A DNA stretch of 64,000 bases from Benincasa hispida (GCF_009727055.1 NC_052350.1:20749862-20813861), one strand, 5' to 3'. Positions 43,477-56,012 are shown, counted from the first letter of the stretch. Numbers and translations are program-made. The notes: generated from the sequence alone by a model not told the origin.

Positions 43477-43714
43477 TATATATTTTAAAGATATACTATA
43501 TTTTTAGATTTTTTGCCTTATTGTTCTATCTATTACAAATATCCAAGTTTTAAAAGTCTACCTTAGATAAAAATTTAGAAAAGAAAATTATAATTTGATA
43601 ATAAAAAAAACTATAAAAGTAGTTTTAAATTGTTTATATGTTCTCCAAGTGTTTGTATGTGCTTTGTTGGTCCATCAACTTAAAAGGGGGGAAAACTTAC
43701 AAAAAGAAGTATTT
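43477..43714. other. AT-rich spacer
   Basis: Nothing recognised. Confidence 0.5.
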
Positions 43715-44077
43715 ATTTTGAAATCGGGGAGCACAGCAGAAATACAGATATAGAGGAAATATAATATAATAATAAATAAAATGAATTTTTAAAAAAACTT
43801 GGAAATAAAGGTAGAAAATATGGAAATTAAGAAAATTATGATTTCTCTTTCTCTTTAATTTTTACCCCAAAATTTCTCACCAATAATTTTCACCAATGTG
43901 TGTTCTTTTGCAATCTACCAAATAGGCAATTTGGCTACTAGGATGCGGTATTCCATGGACACTAAGAGTATGTAATCTTGAGACACATGGACAGAGTTAA
44001 TAAGAATATGATACTAGGCCTTTGGACACTAAGCATGGACATCTATTTTACACCTAATTATTGTAATATTTGTAATA
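43715..44077 (+). mobile_element. Solo LTR of the short-LTR Copia family
   Basis: The same block order as the LTRs of Copia 2 (49807-50117): GGGGAGCACAGCAGAAATAC, ATATAGAGGAAATATAATAT, TCTCACCAATA, TTGGCTACTAGGATG, CATGGACACTAAG and TGGACACTAAGCATGGACAT. About 363 bp and diverged. A target duplication was not found. Confidence 0.75.
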
Positions 44078-44578
44078 GTATTTGTTTATCTTCCTTTTTT
44101 TTTTTTTAATGATTTAGAGTGATAAATGCTTCATTATTGAAAAGTTCTCTTGAAAACACTCTCAAATATAATTTTAGTAAATCTCATACAAATTATATCA
44201 CAAGTCACTAAACACAATGGTTGGTCTAAAATTCTCAACGTTTGTTTGAGTGTGTTTCATTTAACTTTCTATTTTGATAAAAAAAAAAATGAAATTTTAG
44301 CAACCACTTAAAATAGCTTTTGAAAAATGAGTTTATGAAATAAGTAGATTTGAAAGAAATATTTGAAACTACTTTAAGAAAAATGATTTTTGAGTGTTTA
44401 ATAGTTAATATCTCTATAATTTGTATAATTCTTAAAATTACCAAAATGTCCTCATTAGTTCTCTATCTCACGTTCAACATGTTGTCAGTAACTACCGACA
44501 GCAACCTACTCTAGTGAAACTTCTAAAAATCATCTCCAACAACCCTCATTGGAAACCACCACCACAACCACCTACTCA
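44078..44578. other. Host repeat of the gypsy solo LTR, left part
   Basis: AT-rich then CCACCACCACAACCACCTAC. The same CCACCA style continues after the solo LTR at 47333, so this sequence was one piece before the insertion. No gene supported. Confidence 0.5.
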
Positions 44579-44583
44579 TGCAA

Positions 44584-47327
44584 TGTCACACCCTACTCCA
44601 GATTACCCTCTTAACCTGGATGGAATGGTGACTGCAGCAGTTACCAACCCTTTTGCTGGCACTTATTGCCTATCTAACCTGTTAAATTTTGCTCAAACCC
44701 TGAATAAATACATATAATCAATATACTAACATATTAACTCAGAACTTAACATATTTACATTACAGGGTTTCGCAGCATTGTTTATACATGCATATTACAA
44801 CTTAGTGAGCCTCATTAAGAATATTAGTCACTAGACAGACACATGTGTACTAACTAATACAGGTCTTCAATTGCGCTTCCTTCAACCTATTTCTTTGAGT
44901 GGCAGAGTAGCAGCAGAAAAGTCTTTTGGGTACTGACCGCTACCTGAAAGGAAAACATTTGAAAATATGAGCTAGAAGCCCAGTGAGTGACTTAATAAAA
45001 ACATAAATCTCATGCTTAAACTGAAAGCTCAAAAACATAATATTGGAACTAAAATATACCAAGCAAACGTGTACATAAAATCTTTAAAACCATTGTATTT
45101 GAAATCTGAATCTTAGTTGAGAATGAACATTCATCGTTCTAATTCCCAACACCAAGCCATGGCCAGATGAGACCTCTACTTCGACCTGTTCACTCTAAAT
45201 TATGGCTAGGAGAGACCTCTACGTCGATCTCTTTAAATATATCGATGGGCATCTCAAACAACTTCCTTTAAACATAAACATTGATAACAACTCTTAAACA
45301 CCATTAAACATCATTATTCCCTAGTTGAGAACGAGCATACATCGCTCTAGCTCCTAACATCTGTTATCGACCAAGAGACTTATACTTCGGCCTCTCATTC
45401 AGACCTGCCTACGTGCACATGGAGTTTTCTATGTACCGTCAACACCTTAGGTACATTTATTCAGATACCTTCCTTACTTTCAATATATGGCTTACTTAAG
45501 CTATCAAGTTCTCGAAGAGTATTAAAAGAATAGTTCTCAAATTTAGCACAGAAAACTCTTTAGGATACCTTCCCTACCTTTAGTATCCCTTTTCATTATG
45601 TTTAGAAATACCAACGCATGTACTTTGACAACCTTAGGTATTTAAAACATAGTACATCAAGCTTCATTCAACCTTAGCTTTAACCCTAACGCATGCTTCA
45701 TACTTTCTGAAATAAGTTGGCTTAAAAAATATTGAACTAGCTTGTAAAAACCACTAGCATGCGTTAGACATGGAAAACATACTTAGAAAACTCATACATT
45801 AGTAAACATCATGCATTGATCATGCTTTCAATCATAGAAATAAGTTGCTTGGAAACACATAAAATTTAGCATAAGAATAACCTTGCTCAATCCCTCGACA
45901 TCGTATTACTTACATGCATGTGTTTATAACTGAGTACCGCCATACCTTAGGTACTTGACTAGGATACTTTCTCATTGTCCTTCAGTATCCTTATGATACC
46001 TTCTCATTGTCCTTCAGTATCCGTCGTATAACTAGTTATAAGCATTTAGTTGAACACTAAGACTTAGTGCTCAAATCATCATACTAGTTCATCATAAAAA
46101 TGGAGTTACTAAAACATGCTGAAAGTATTTGGACAAGATAACATATTTAAATCATGTCAATTCCATGGAAAACATATTTTACTTAGCATGTGAAATAGCT
46201 TCAAACATATGTTGCTTGGCACTTCATTTAAAAACTTAGCATGAGAAATAACTTCAAAGAAATCATAGTTTCTAAATCATTAAAACATTAAATCATCACA
46301 TAGTCACTCACAGCTCGTCGGGGCTCCTAACGGGTTATACGCCTCTTCTAGCTCTTCTTGGCCTGAAAGGACATAATTCCCGGTTAAATTACTTAGAATT
46401 CTTAGAAAAATACCTCAAATAGTTCATTTACTAATGGAACTTTCATCAACAAAGACAACATTACTAGCGAGATACTCATCATGAGTGAATTCTTCCTCAT
46501 GAGCGAGATCCTCATGAGAGAGATCCTCATTAGCGAGATCAAGCATTTCTTTAACAAACTTCAACCTAGCGATATTCACCATACCAATGAGATTCAGCCC
46601 AATTTCTAGCGAGATTTCCTTCTTGAGCGAGATCCTCATCACAAAATCAGCGAGATTATCATCCTGAGCGAGATCCTCATCCTTCTCATCTCGCTCTCGC
46701 TCTTCACGGTGAGCTGTTTGCTTGTTCTTCCCAAGCAGCTATCTACTTCTGCACAGATTCTCTGTTTCAATTTCAAGAATTCATAACTCAAAATCCTGAA
46801 TACTTTTCAAGAAACTTCCTTCTATAAACTTATTTAAAATTGAGTTTTAATTTTTACCTTAAAATTTCAGCCGAAAATTCCTTATAGTTTGGCCTAGAGC
46901 TTCCAATCTTCACCTCATGCCTTGATTAATCCGAGATTCTGCCTCTTCTGTAAATTCCTCACTTTTTGTTTTTCTTCTCCTGCAATCTTTTTCCGGTAAG
47001 ATAATCTCAAAAACTAGATTCTCCCAGCTTTCAAATGGCACCAATTTTACTAAATTTGCTCATGTAGATTGCCAAAACCAAGCTTTCGAAGTTTCTCTTT
47101 CTTTTAATCTTCCTGCTGCCTCCCGAGTTCAAGGATTAACCGCCACGTCACCCCATGTTTAGAGCCTCCAGCCAAACCAATAAGTGAGTTTTCCTATTTA
47201 ATATGTTTTTCTTTTCCTTTCTTCACAACTCCTATAAATAACATGGATTTTCACTTATTAGATATTTAATATATCATTTCTTTGGCTAAACATACTTGTC
47301 TAGGAAATTTAGAATTCGGGGTTTACA
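44584..47327 (-). mobile_element. Solo gypsy LTR, 2.7 kb, antisense
   Basis: Starts TGTCACACCCTACTCC and ends CGGGGTTTACA. A perfect 5-bp duplication TGCAA flanks it (44579-44583, 47328-47332). Read on the minus strand it starts TGTAAACCCCGAATTC and ends GGGTGTGACA, a typical plant Ty3-gypsy LTR end. No internal sequence remains. Inside there are direct repeats: CATTGTCCTTCAGTATCC twice (about 45963-46021) and a GCGAGATCCTCAT array. The short ORFs in it are not genes. Confidence 0.9.
46460..46715. repeat. GCGAGATCCTCAT array in the gypsy solo LTR
   Basis: About ten variants of GAGCGAGATCCTCAT in 250 bp, ending in TCTCATCTCGCTCTCGCTC. Similar GCGAGAT words form the inner ends of the MULE at 30720 and 33840. 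Confidence 0.75.
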
Positions 47328-47332
47328 TGCAA

Positions 47333-47774
47333 CCACCCTGGATGACCATCTTTGACCACCATCACTAGTGGCCACTTCTGGTGACCAACGCCAATGATCA
47401 CCTTCGACCACCACCACTACCAACCACTCTGACTACCACATTTGGCCACCATCTCCAACGACTACCTCTTGCAACCATTACCACCAACTTTGATGGCAAC
47501 CAACTCCCACGTCCATTATTTTATATTATTACTTCATACTATTTTATAGTCGCCCTTCAAGCTAATGACATAAATGTAGAAACACTTTTAGTCTATATAG
47601 CAAACAAAACAAACTTGTATATAAAAATATTTTTGAAAAATAATTGTTAAATGCATAAGTATTTTTTGTTTTAAGCAGTTTTTTACAAAAACTGTTTAAA
47701 TGAAAATGACGTTTTTTAAAACAATTTTTTCTTAATCAATCTAAATGGACCCTCAATATATATTTATTGAGGCT
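47333..47774. other. Host repeat of the gypsy solo LTR, right part
   Basis: Continues the CCACCA-rich stretch (ACCACCACCACTACCAACCA) then AT-rich DNA. An ORF of 89 residues (T/H/P-rich) is compositional. Confidence 0.5.
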
Positions 47775-49675
47775 TGTGCCATAAAGTCTTATGTCCAGTA
47801 GTTTGTAAACAACTTTGTACGAACACTTGTGATGTATAATATAAATGATATTTACTTCACTACTTGACTTTGCACATTTAGATGTTTTTCATTTTACCAC
47901 AAACCAATAAACTTAATATCCCTGTTTGTCTTTATGTAACTTAAGGATGTATGTAGTGACATACAAGTGGATCATATCTTAAGTGACAACAAAAATAGTC
48001 TGTAGTATATGGATATAGGAGGGAAACCTTATATTGGTAATACTACGAACGCGGCCCGCTTTGTGGAATTGTTACAAATGTTGTGACTTGTCACAGATGG
48101 TCTGATCCTGATCATTCGTGTAGTGGACATGCGAGCGGGGGCGTCCTATACAAAGAGTTTGTATAAGACTTAACCTCGAAGTGTTAATGTCTTGTCATAT
48201 AACACCGTTCATGACTGAGATTTCACTTCACTAGGGTGACCATAGGTAACATGACCTCAATCCTGAGTGAGTTGGGAACTCCTGCCATTGAGGGCGGTTC
48301 TTTGATTTTTATTGGTGCGAGTGGCCAGAATGCCGACTCAAATCTACTATTTTGGAAACTCATCTGATTTGGGAGCTGGGAACTCAACTTCACAAGATGG
48401 AATTCGCTCCTTCCCCAAAGTAGGAGTAAGTAGATAGATTGCTCTCTTAAGAGCTGATTTTGGGGCTTAAACGATGTGGCGCCACGCACCTTCTCATGGC
48501 CCGAGAGGTGTTCACACATAGTAGGACTATGTTGTATTGTTCATTAGAGGGATCAGTGGTATTTATGGAGGAAGATGTAATTACAGGAGCAAAACAGTAA
48601 ATTGGCCTACTGTAATTATGAGCATCTGTGAAGGATCATCGTACTGATGATTGGTTATATCCAATGGATATAGAAATATATCTATGGCAAGAAGGTTCAA
48701 ATTGACAAGAGGGAGTTTGATTATATATGATATAATTGAACGAATTAATTAAATATGATATAATTAACTTTATGTATGAGATACATTAATTTGGAGGAAA
48801 TTGGATATAAATATGATTTATATCTAGTAGAAGAAAATATTATAATTAATATATGATATTAATTTATATGTTATGAATATGATAAGATGCATTCATTGAA
48901 CAGTTATAAAGAAAATGAGAAGGTGTCTCTTCTATTCTAAATAACGGATGAGTGCATTATAAATAGTTGACGGTATGTTGATCTCAGTGTGTGCGAACAT
49001 TGTGAAAAGATAGTGTCATTGTTTAAAATCAGTGCCTATACAATAGTGACTGCACGATTGCTTGCATATACGATATTGCTAAACGATCGCATACCGATTA
49101 CACCGTCACACGCTATTATCTAAACGATCGTTTACCTTTTTCCTAAGTGATCGTTTAGCTCCTGGTATTTACTAAACGATCATATAGACGATCGCTTAGT
49201 TTTTCCTACGCAATCGTTCGGACGATCGCTCACCATTTTCCTACATGATCGTTTAGATGATCGCTTACTTTTCCTACACGGTCGTATACTTCACCTAAAC
49301 GATTAAGCATCTTGTTTATGCGATAGACGACCTCTTCTCCCACTTGCTTGATCGTTATGTACGGTCGCTCTTCCTCCTTCCCTCTACCAAATTCGAACAA
49401 AGCCCACACTTTGGATTCTCACTTCAAGAATATTAAGAGCTCTGAGTGGTGTTATCTTCTCCGTTTCCTTCTGTCCGAGTGGTGATTGTTCGAGGTAGAC
49501 AGTTGGGTTTTAGACTTGCTATGAAGAAGAAATCTTCATCTGGTAAGTTCTGTTGATCTCTTTAGCATTATGAATGCATATTAGTGTGTTTTGAATGTAT
49601 ATGCGGTAATTCTGTCGCAATGAATTGGAAAGATCCGCTTCCGCTCGTAGGTAGTATTGAATAAGAGTTCCTTCA
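47775..49675 (+). mobile_element. Solo LTR of a second large-LTR Copia family
   Basis: The blocks are homologous in order to the solo LTR at 40800: TAAAGTCTTATGTCCAGTAG (start), GTAGTGACATACAAGTGGAT, GTCTGTAGTATATGGATATA, CAAAGAGTTTGTATAAGACT, and end GATCCGCTTCCGCTCGTAG. Much diverged from it and with its own ACGATCGTTTAG array. Exact ends and target duplication not fixed; borders may be off by tens of bases. Confidence 0.72.
49075..49330. repeat. ACGATCGTTTAG array in the solo LTR
   Basis: About ten variants of CTAAACGATCGTTTACC, GACGATCGCTTA and TGATCGTTTAG. The perfect palindrome TAAACGATCGTTTA is at 49121-49134. Same word as in 15835-16425. Confidence 0.85.
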
Positions 49676-49806
49676 ATATCAACAAGTTGTGTGTTAAAGA
49701 TAACTTTCAAAATTCTCAAAAATCATGGATTTACCTAATCCAAAATTGAAAACTTAGAATTTCATTAGATAAAATTTAAATATATCGAATAAAGCAATTA
49801 ACTTTA

Positions 49807-50117
49807 TGTTGTGAATTTGAGGAGCATAATGGAAACACAATATAGAGAAAATATAATATAATAAATAAAATAAAATAACTAAAATTATAAAATTGGATAA
49901 TATGAAAATTAGTGGAATTTTGAAGTGAAATTCTCACCAATGTATGTGTGATTTTAAGATCCACCAAATGTCATAGGCAAAGTGACATGTAAGATGTAGA
50001 CTTACATGGACACCAAGCATGAATAATTACAAGGCACATGGACAACATGAAGGATGACACTTGACTTTTGGGACACTAAGCAATGGACATTTATTTATTA
50101 TTATATTCTTCATAATA
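49807..50117 (-). repeat. 3' LTR of Copia 2
   Basis: Starts TGTTGTGAATTTGAGGAGCA and ends CTTCATAATA on the plus strand. Followed inward by CTCCTCCTTAG, the complement of the polypurine tract CTAAGGAGGAG. Confidence 0.88.
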
Positions 50118-50289
50118 CTCCTCCTTAGATGCCCTATCTATATATAAAATATGTCTCGTTAAAGCCTTACTAGAAAAAAACCTCAGTGAAGGAAAAAGAG
50201 TACATATTTCATATAATACATATTTCTAAAAGAATATAATATATTTACTCCCCTTCATGAAAACATCACTTAAGATCTCTAAGTCGACG

Positions 50290-51860
50290 CATTCCAATAT
50301 TATGCCCAATTTTCAAAAGTTGCGGTTGGTAATACCTTTGTAAATAAGTCTGCTAGGTTATCCTTCGAACAAATTTGTCGTACAGTGACATCGTCATTTT
50401 CTTCAAGATCATGAGTGTAGAAAAGGTTTAGTGAAATATGTTTTGTTCTATCTCCTTTAATATATCCTCCTTTGATTTAGGCTATGCAAGTTGTGTTGTC
50501 TTCATATAATATTGTTGGAAGTTTTTTATTAGAAGACAAGCCACATGTTTCACGAATTTGTTGAGTCATTGACCTTAGCCATACACATTCTCAACTAGCC
50601 TCGTGAATTGCAAGAATTTCAACATGATTTGAGGAAGTGACCGTTCTAGTCTATTTCATCGATCGCCTTGATATAGCAGTTCCTCTACATGTGAACAGAT
50701 AACATGTTTGAGATCTAGCTGTGTGTGGATCAGATAAATATCCAGAATATGCATAACCATCTAGATCAAAATTTGATTTATTTGAATAAATTAAACCCAT
50801 ATCGATTGTTCCTCGAAGATAACAAAGTATATGCTTAATTATGTTCCAATGTCTTTTTGTAGGAGAAGAACTATATCTAGCTAATAAATTTACTGAAAAT
50901 GCAATATCTGATCTTGTATTATTAACAAGATACATAAGTGCACCAATTGCACTAAGATATTATACTTCAAGACTAATAAGTTCTTTATTATCTTCTCAAG
51001 GTCAAAATATATCTTTCATTATATCCAATGAACAGACTTCCATTGGAATACTTAATGGATGTGTTTTGTCCATATATAACTTTTTCAAATTTTTTCCTGT
51101 TTAAGTTGACTAATGAATAAATATTTCATCTGCTAAATGCTCAATTTACAAAACAAGGCAAAATTTTATTTTTTCGAGATCTTTCATTTCAAATTCTTTC
51201 TTAAGATATTCTATTGCCTTTGAAAGCTCTTCAGGAGTTCCAATTATATTCAAGTCATCAACATATACAGTTATAATAGCAAATCCTGATTGTGATTTCT
51301 TTATAAAGACACACGGACATATTAGATTATTTTGATATCCTTATTTCAATAAATATCCACTCAGGCGATTGTATCACATTCTTCCTGATTGTTTCAATCC
51401 ATATATTGATCTCTATAACTTTATTGAATACAATTCTCGAGAATTTGATGTTTATGTTTCAGATACTTTAAATCCTTCTGAGATTCTCATATGAACATCA
51501 TTACCAAGATATCCATATAAATATGTTGTGACTACATTAATAAGATGCATATCCAGACTTTTATATACAGTCAAGCCAATTAAATATCTTTATGTAATTG
51601 CATCCACTACTGGAGAATACGTCTCCTCAAAATCAATACTAGGTCTTTGTGAAAAACCTTGTGCAACTAGTCTTGTTTTATATCTTATGACATCATTATT
51701 TTCATTTCTTTTCCTCACAAATACTCATTTATATCCCATAGATTTAACACCTTCTAGTGTTCGGACTACTGGTCCAAAAATCTGACGTTATGAAAGTGAG
51801 TTTAATTTTGTCTCGATTGCTTCTTTCCACTAAAGCCAATATTTTCTATGTCGAAATTCT
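50290..51860 (-). pseudogene. Copia 2 reverse transcriptase and RNase H, broken
   Basis: Minus-strand reading gives [40 protein letters not shown] with the catalytic YVDD intact, MYLVNNTRSDIAFSVNLLAR, HWNIIKHILCYLRGTIDMGL, then RNase H with GYAYSGYLSDPHTARSQTCY, SNHVEILAIHEAS, LYEDNTTCIA and SKDNLADLFTKVLPTATFEN. Frame 50935-50651 is the longest clean part. About ten stops or shifts lie along the region. Confidence 0.87.
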
Positions 51861-52249
51861 TCAACAGATATAATATCAAGTGCAAAAATATACGCAAAAA
51901 TATTGTCAATAATTATATTAGTTCGATTCTATCTTTTTCCTGTCATGACATAGTTTATTAAAATTTCATTATTATCATTAGGTATTTCACCTTCCTCACT
52001 AGTCATTATTAAAATTTCATTATTATCTATAAATGCGTCTGGTAATTGATTTCCTATATTTTGAAAATGAATTATTTTCTTAACTTCAAGTTCACATCGA
52101 TCTGTACGGGGATCTAAATGAGACAATAGTGATGCATTCCATGTAATTTCTTTTTCCAATTTCTTAATTCCTCCCCCTAATGTTGGAAAATTTGTCTCAT
52201 TAAAATGACAATTAACAAATCGTGCAGTAAATACATCACCGACAGGGGC

Positions 52250-53327
52250 TTAAGATATTTAATAATTGATGGGGAATCATATCCAACATATATTCCTAAC
52301 CTCCTTTGAGGACCTATCTTAGTGTGTTATGGTGGAGCAATTGGAACTTATACTGCACAACAAAAAATTCTCATATGAGAAATATTTCGCTCATGACTAT
52401 AAGTTAATTGTAATGACGAGTACTTATGATAAGCTACTAGCCTAATGTGTACAAGTGATGCTGCATGCAAAATAGCATGTCCTCGTACAGGTGAAGGAAG
52501 CTTAGCTCTCATAAGTAATGGTCTTGCAATTAATTACAAACCTTTTATAAATTATTATGCTAAACCATTTTGTGTATGGACATGAGCTATAGGATGTTCA
52601 ACACTTATCCCAATTGACATACAATAATTATCAGAAGCTTGGGATGTAAATTCACCAGCGTTGTTAAAACGAATGTTCTTAATTGTATAATTAGGAAATT
52701 GTGCTCTTAACTTAATTATTTGAGCAAGTAATCTTGCAAATGCAAGATTTCGACTTGATAATAAACACACGTATGACCATCTACTGGATGCATATTAATA
52801 CCATAAAATATTAAAATGGTCCACATATATCACCATAAATTCGTTCTAAAAATGCAGGTGATTCAGTCCCCACTTTAGCCTGTGATGGTCTAATTATCAA
52901 TTTTTCTTGAGAGCAAGCATCACATGATAATTCGTTGGATTGAAGAATCTTCTGGTTCTTCAATGGGTGTCCGGTGTCCAATTGAATTATCAATAATTCT
53001 CCTTATCATTATAGATCCTGGATGACCCAATCGATCATGCCAAATTGTAAATATGTATGGATTCATGAACTTGAGGTTCATTGTTGCATATATTTCAATT
53101 ACTCGTATATGAGTATAATGCAATCTGTAAGATAAAGCAGACAACTCTTTCAATATACGTTTTTCATTTGAGACAATGGATATGATATATAGATATTCCA
53201 CATTATTCTTACTATCAGTCTCAATATGATAACTATTGTAACAAATATCTTTAAAACTTAGAAGATTTTTATTTGATTGACTAGATAACAATGCATTGTC
53301 AATTGTAAATTTTGTTCCTTTAGGCAA
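52250..53327 (-). pseudogene. Copia 2 integrase, broken
   Basis: Minus strand: TIWHDRLGHPGSIMIRRIID with the His pair, CDACSQEKLIIRPSQAKV with the Cys pair, PAFLERIYGDICGPF with the first catalytic Asp. Then IKNIRFNNAGEFTSQASDNY, where the second catalytic Asp (normally LDNAGEF) is Asn, and PIAHVHTQNGLAE with the catalytic Glu. Stops separate these parts. It cannot give an active integrase. Confidence 0.85.
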
Positions 53328-53329
53328 AA

Positions 53330-54624
53330 CAATATTTGCTTTTCCAAAACCTTCGATCAGGTTTGCAGAACCTGATATTGTATTACTTTTGCTTTCAGTA
53401 TTATCAATTTGGAAAAGTATTTTTTATTTGTAAGTATTGTGTGTAGTTGCACTATCTGCCAGACATAGATCTTCTTTGCTCATTTTTTAAACACCCAACA
53501 TATGAAAATGATTCATGTTTCTTCATTAAAAGAAAATAATTACAATAAGAAAAACAACAATTAAAATATACAAAAGTTACTAAAAAACATGAAGATAGAT
53601 AACATTAAGTCTAGATATTCTCAAAATAAAAAGAAACACTTGATGTTCCATCAACTGCGCCAATCTTCTCTTCAGCAGATTAAAAGAAATCAGCCATATC
53701 CAAATTTGTAATATGGGATTAGTCAAATATTCATTATCCTGGTATGCAAAATTTGCTTCCACATTTTTCTCTTTTTCCTTTAGGGAGGCTTGATAGAGGT
53801 CACAAAGTGTTTTGACGTACGACATGTACGTGATCAATGCTCAGTCATTCCGCATCGGAAGCATTTATTTTCAACACTTTTTGAACTCTTATCTTGTGGA
53901 GCTTTTCCGTTGTGATTATCATTTTGTGTGGTTCTTTTGAAATTTGAATGATTAAAATGACCATCACGATAATTATTATTTCTTCCTCTGTCATGGTCAC
54001 GACCTCGACCACGATCTAAAATTCACAACATTTACTTCAGGGAATAGTGTGCGTTCTGATTGGTCGGAATTCATGATGTTTCCTCAATAACCCGTTATTT
54101 TGATCGCCACGAGAAGACATGAAATTAATTCAGAATATTGTTTAAAATCTCTCGATATTGTTGCTACAGGAGCATATTCGAAACATGAAATATATAAAAT
54201 ATTTTCTCTAACATATCAGCATCATTATTTTCTCTCCGCATAATAACAATTTCAAACTGATTTTAAATAATGCGGAGTTGTAATCACTTACTGATTTGAA
54301 ATCTTATAGCCTTAAGTTCATCCATTTATAACGAGAGTTAGGAAGAATAAATGTTTTTTTATGACCATACCTCTCTTTTAAATTTTTCCACAAGATACGG
54401 AGATCTTTTATGGTAAGATACCCCATTTTCAATCCCTCGTGGAGATGATGACGAAGGAAAATCATAGCTTTTGCTTTGTCCTGACTGGATGTCGTATTAC
54501 CTTCTTTAATTGTTTCTTCCAAGTTCATATCATCAAGGTGAATTTCGGCATCAAATACCCATGACAAATAATTATTGCCATTAATATCAAGGGTGGCAAA
54601 TTCTAATTTTGTGAGATTTGTCAT
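53330..54624 (-). pseudogene. Copia 2 gag and protease start, broken
   Basis: Minus-strand start MTNLTKLEFATLDINGNNYL (54624) is a typical Copia gag start, then SWVFDAEIHLDDMNLEETIK, LHEGLKMGYLTIKDLRILWK. Further on are arginine/glycine-rich RGRDHDRGRNNN and the knuckle CFRCGMTEH followed by stop and RTC. The region near 53430 carries DSATTHTI, the protease active-site box (normally DSGATHTI). Frameshifts after residue 106 and a stop inside the knuckle. Confidence 0.85.
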
Positions 54625-54771
54625 GGCTACACTATCAAAAAATATTGTACTTATGTTAGAAATCTAATAGATATTGAATATGCAAAAAAACATTAAATTT
54701 ATTAATTATAACGAAGAGGAAAACCCCGACATACTTTTAGAACCTACCTTTAGCGGGAAAAACGACAGGAG

Positions 54772-54786
54772 CTTGTGCTGATAACA
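54772..54786 (-). promoter_or_regulatory. Primer binding site of Copia 2
   Basis: On the minus strand TGTTATCAGCACAAG follows the 5' LTR end TTCACAACA directly. It resembles the TGGTATCAGAGC site complementary to initiator tRNA-Met. Confidence 0.75.
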
Positions 54787-55101
54787 TGTTGTGAATTTGA
54801 GGAGCACAATGAGAACTCGGATATAGAGAAAATATAATAAAATAAAATAAAATAACTAAAATTATAAAATTGGATAATATGAAAATTAGTGAAATTTTGA
54901 ATTGGAATTCTCACCAATATATGTGTGATTTTAAGATCCAGCAAATGCCACTATTTATAGCCAAAGTGACAAGTAGGATGTAAATTTACATGGACACCAA
55001 ACATGAATAATTACAATGTAGATAGACAACATAAAGGGTGATACATGACTGTTGGGATATTAAGCAATGAGCATCTATTTATTATTATAATATTCTTATA
55101 A
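54787..55101 (-). repeat. 5' LTR of Copia 2
   Basis: TGTTGTGAATTTGAGGAGCA start as in the 3' LTR. Shared blocks are ATATAGAGAAAATATAAT, TTATAAAATTGGATAATATG and GATTTTAAGATCCA. The outer end near TATTCTTATAA differs from CTTCATAATA of the other LTR. Confidence 0.87.
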
Positions 55102-55748
55102 ATGGTTGAATTTTTTAAAAACATACGACGCCCAAAATAAAAGTGGAGATAAATGGACTGCAAAATTGTAACCTTAAATTTGGTATAATCTATAAATTAA
55201 TAATATAATATTTAAGTTGCGCCATAAAGTGACACGAGTTCAATATGACGTGGCATCCATCCAACCAAACATTGGTTGTCATACTAAAAACATACGCTTA
55301 ATACAAGCTAAGTTGAATAATGTTAGCTTAACAAATAATATAAATATCTTTAAAGAATAAATAACTAAAAAGAATATCACAAGAGAGAGAAGAATTGGCA
55401 CACACGTGTCACAACAACATAAGTGATGTCCATTCAAAATAACTAACACAATAAAGTATCAAGAGATAGACAGAAAGTTCAAAAAAAAACAGACAAGGTC
55501 TAAAATGCTGATGTGGACTAAAATATGGAAATTTCAGTGAATAAAATGACTAAAAAGATTAAGAAAATAAAATTATATTTAAATTAATAAATAAATAATT
55601 TACACTATGTAAACAAGTTAAAATGTCAATATATTTACATTAGAGCAATGGTTTATGGATTCTTTTAGAGAAAAATGTTTTTCCATCTTAGATCTTTTGT
55701 TTAATGTTTAATTTCTATTTGTTCCGTAGATTTTGTCCATTTAAGTTT
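55102..55748. other. AT-rich intergenic DNA
   Basis: No gene or repeat recognised. Confidence 0.6.
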
Positions 55749-56008
55749 CGTTGGGTAATCATTTGATTTTTTATTTTTGAAAATTAAGCCTATTTCATTC
55801 CATATTTTTACGATGATTTGCATCTTAACCAAATTTCAAAAACAAAAATAATTTTTTCAAAACTATTTTTTTAGTTTGCAAATTTTGATTTGATTTTTTA
55901 AACCATCGGTGAAAAGTAGATAAGAAATGAAGAAATTTAGAGGTGAAAGTATTGTCCATATGCTTAATTTTCGAAAACAAAAACTAAAAACAAAATGGTT
56001 ACCAAACG
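55749..56008. mobile_element. MITE of the GTTTGGTAACC family
   Basis: Left end CGTTGGGTAATCATTTGATT and TTTTGAAAATTAAGCC. The reverse complement of the right end reads CGTTTGGTAACCATTTTGTT and TTCGAAAATTAAGC. Terminal inverted repeats of about 45 bp, total about 260 bp, no ORF. Probably a high-copy family. Confidence 0.75.
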
Positions 56009-56012
56009 AGAT

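Larger units (their letters stand above)
49807..55101 (-). mobile_element. Copia element 2 (short LTRs), antisense, broken
   Basis: About 5.3 kb with direct LTRs of about 311 bp (49807-50117 and 54787-55101). On the minus strand: LTR, primer site, gag with CCHC knuckle, protease, integrase, reverse transcriptase, RNase H, polypurine tract, LTR. It is the most complete element of the window but has many stops. No matching target duplication was seen at the two ends (CTTTA left). Confidence 0.9.

Noticed and set aside
47381..47650. 89-residue ORF rich in T, H and P
   Set aside because: Frame in a CCACCA-rich repeat that flanks both sides of the solo gypsy LTR; no domain, and the repeat was one piece before insertion.
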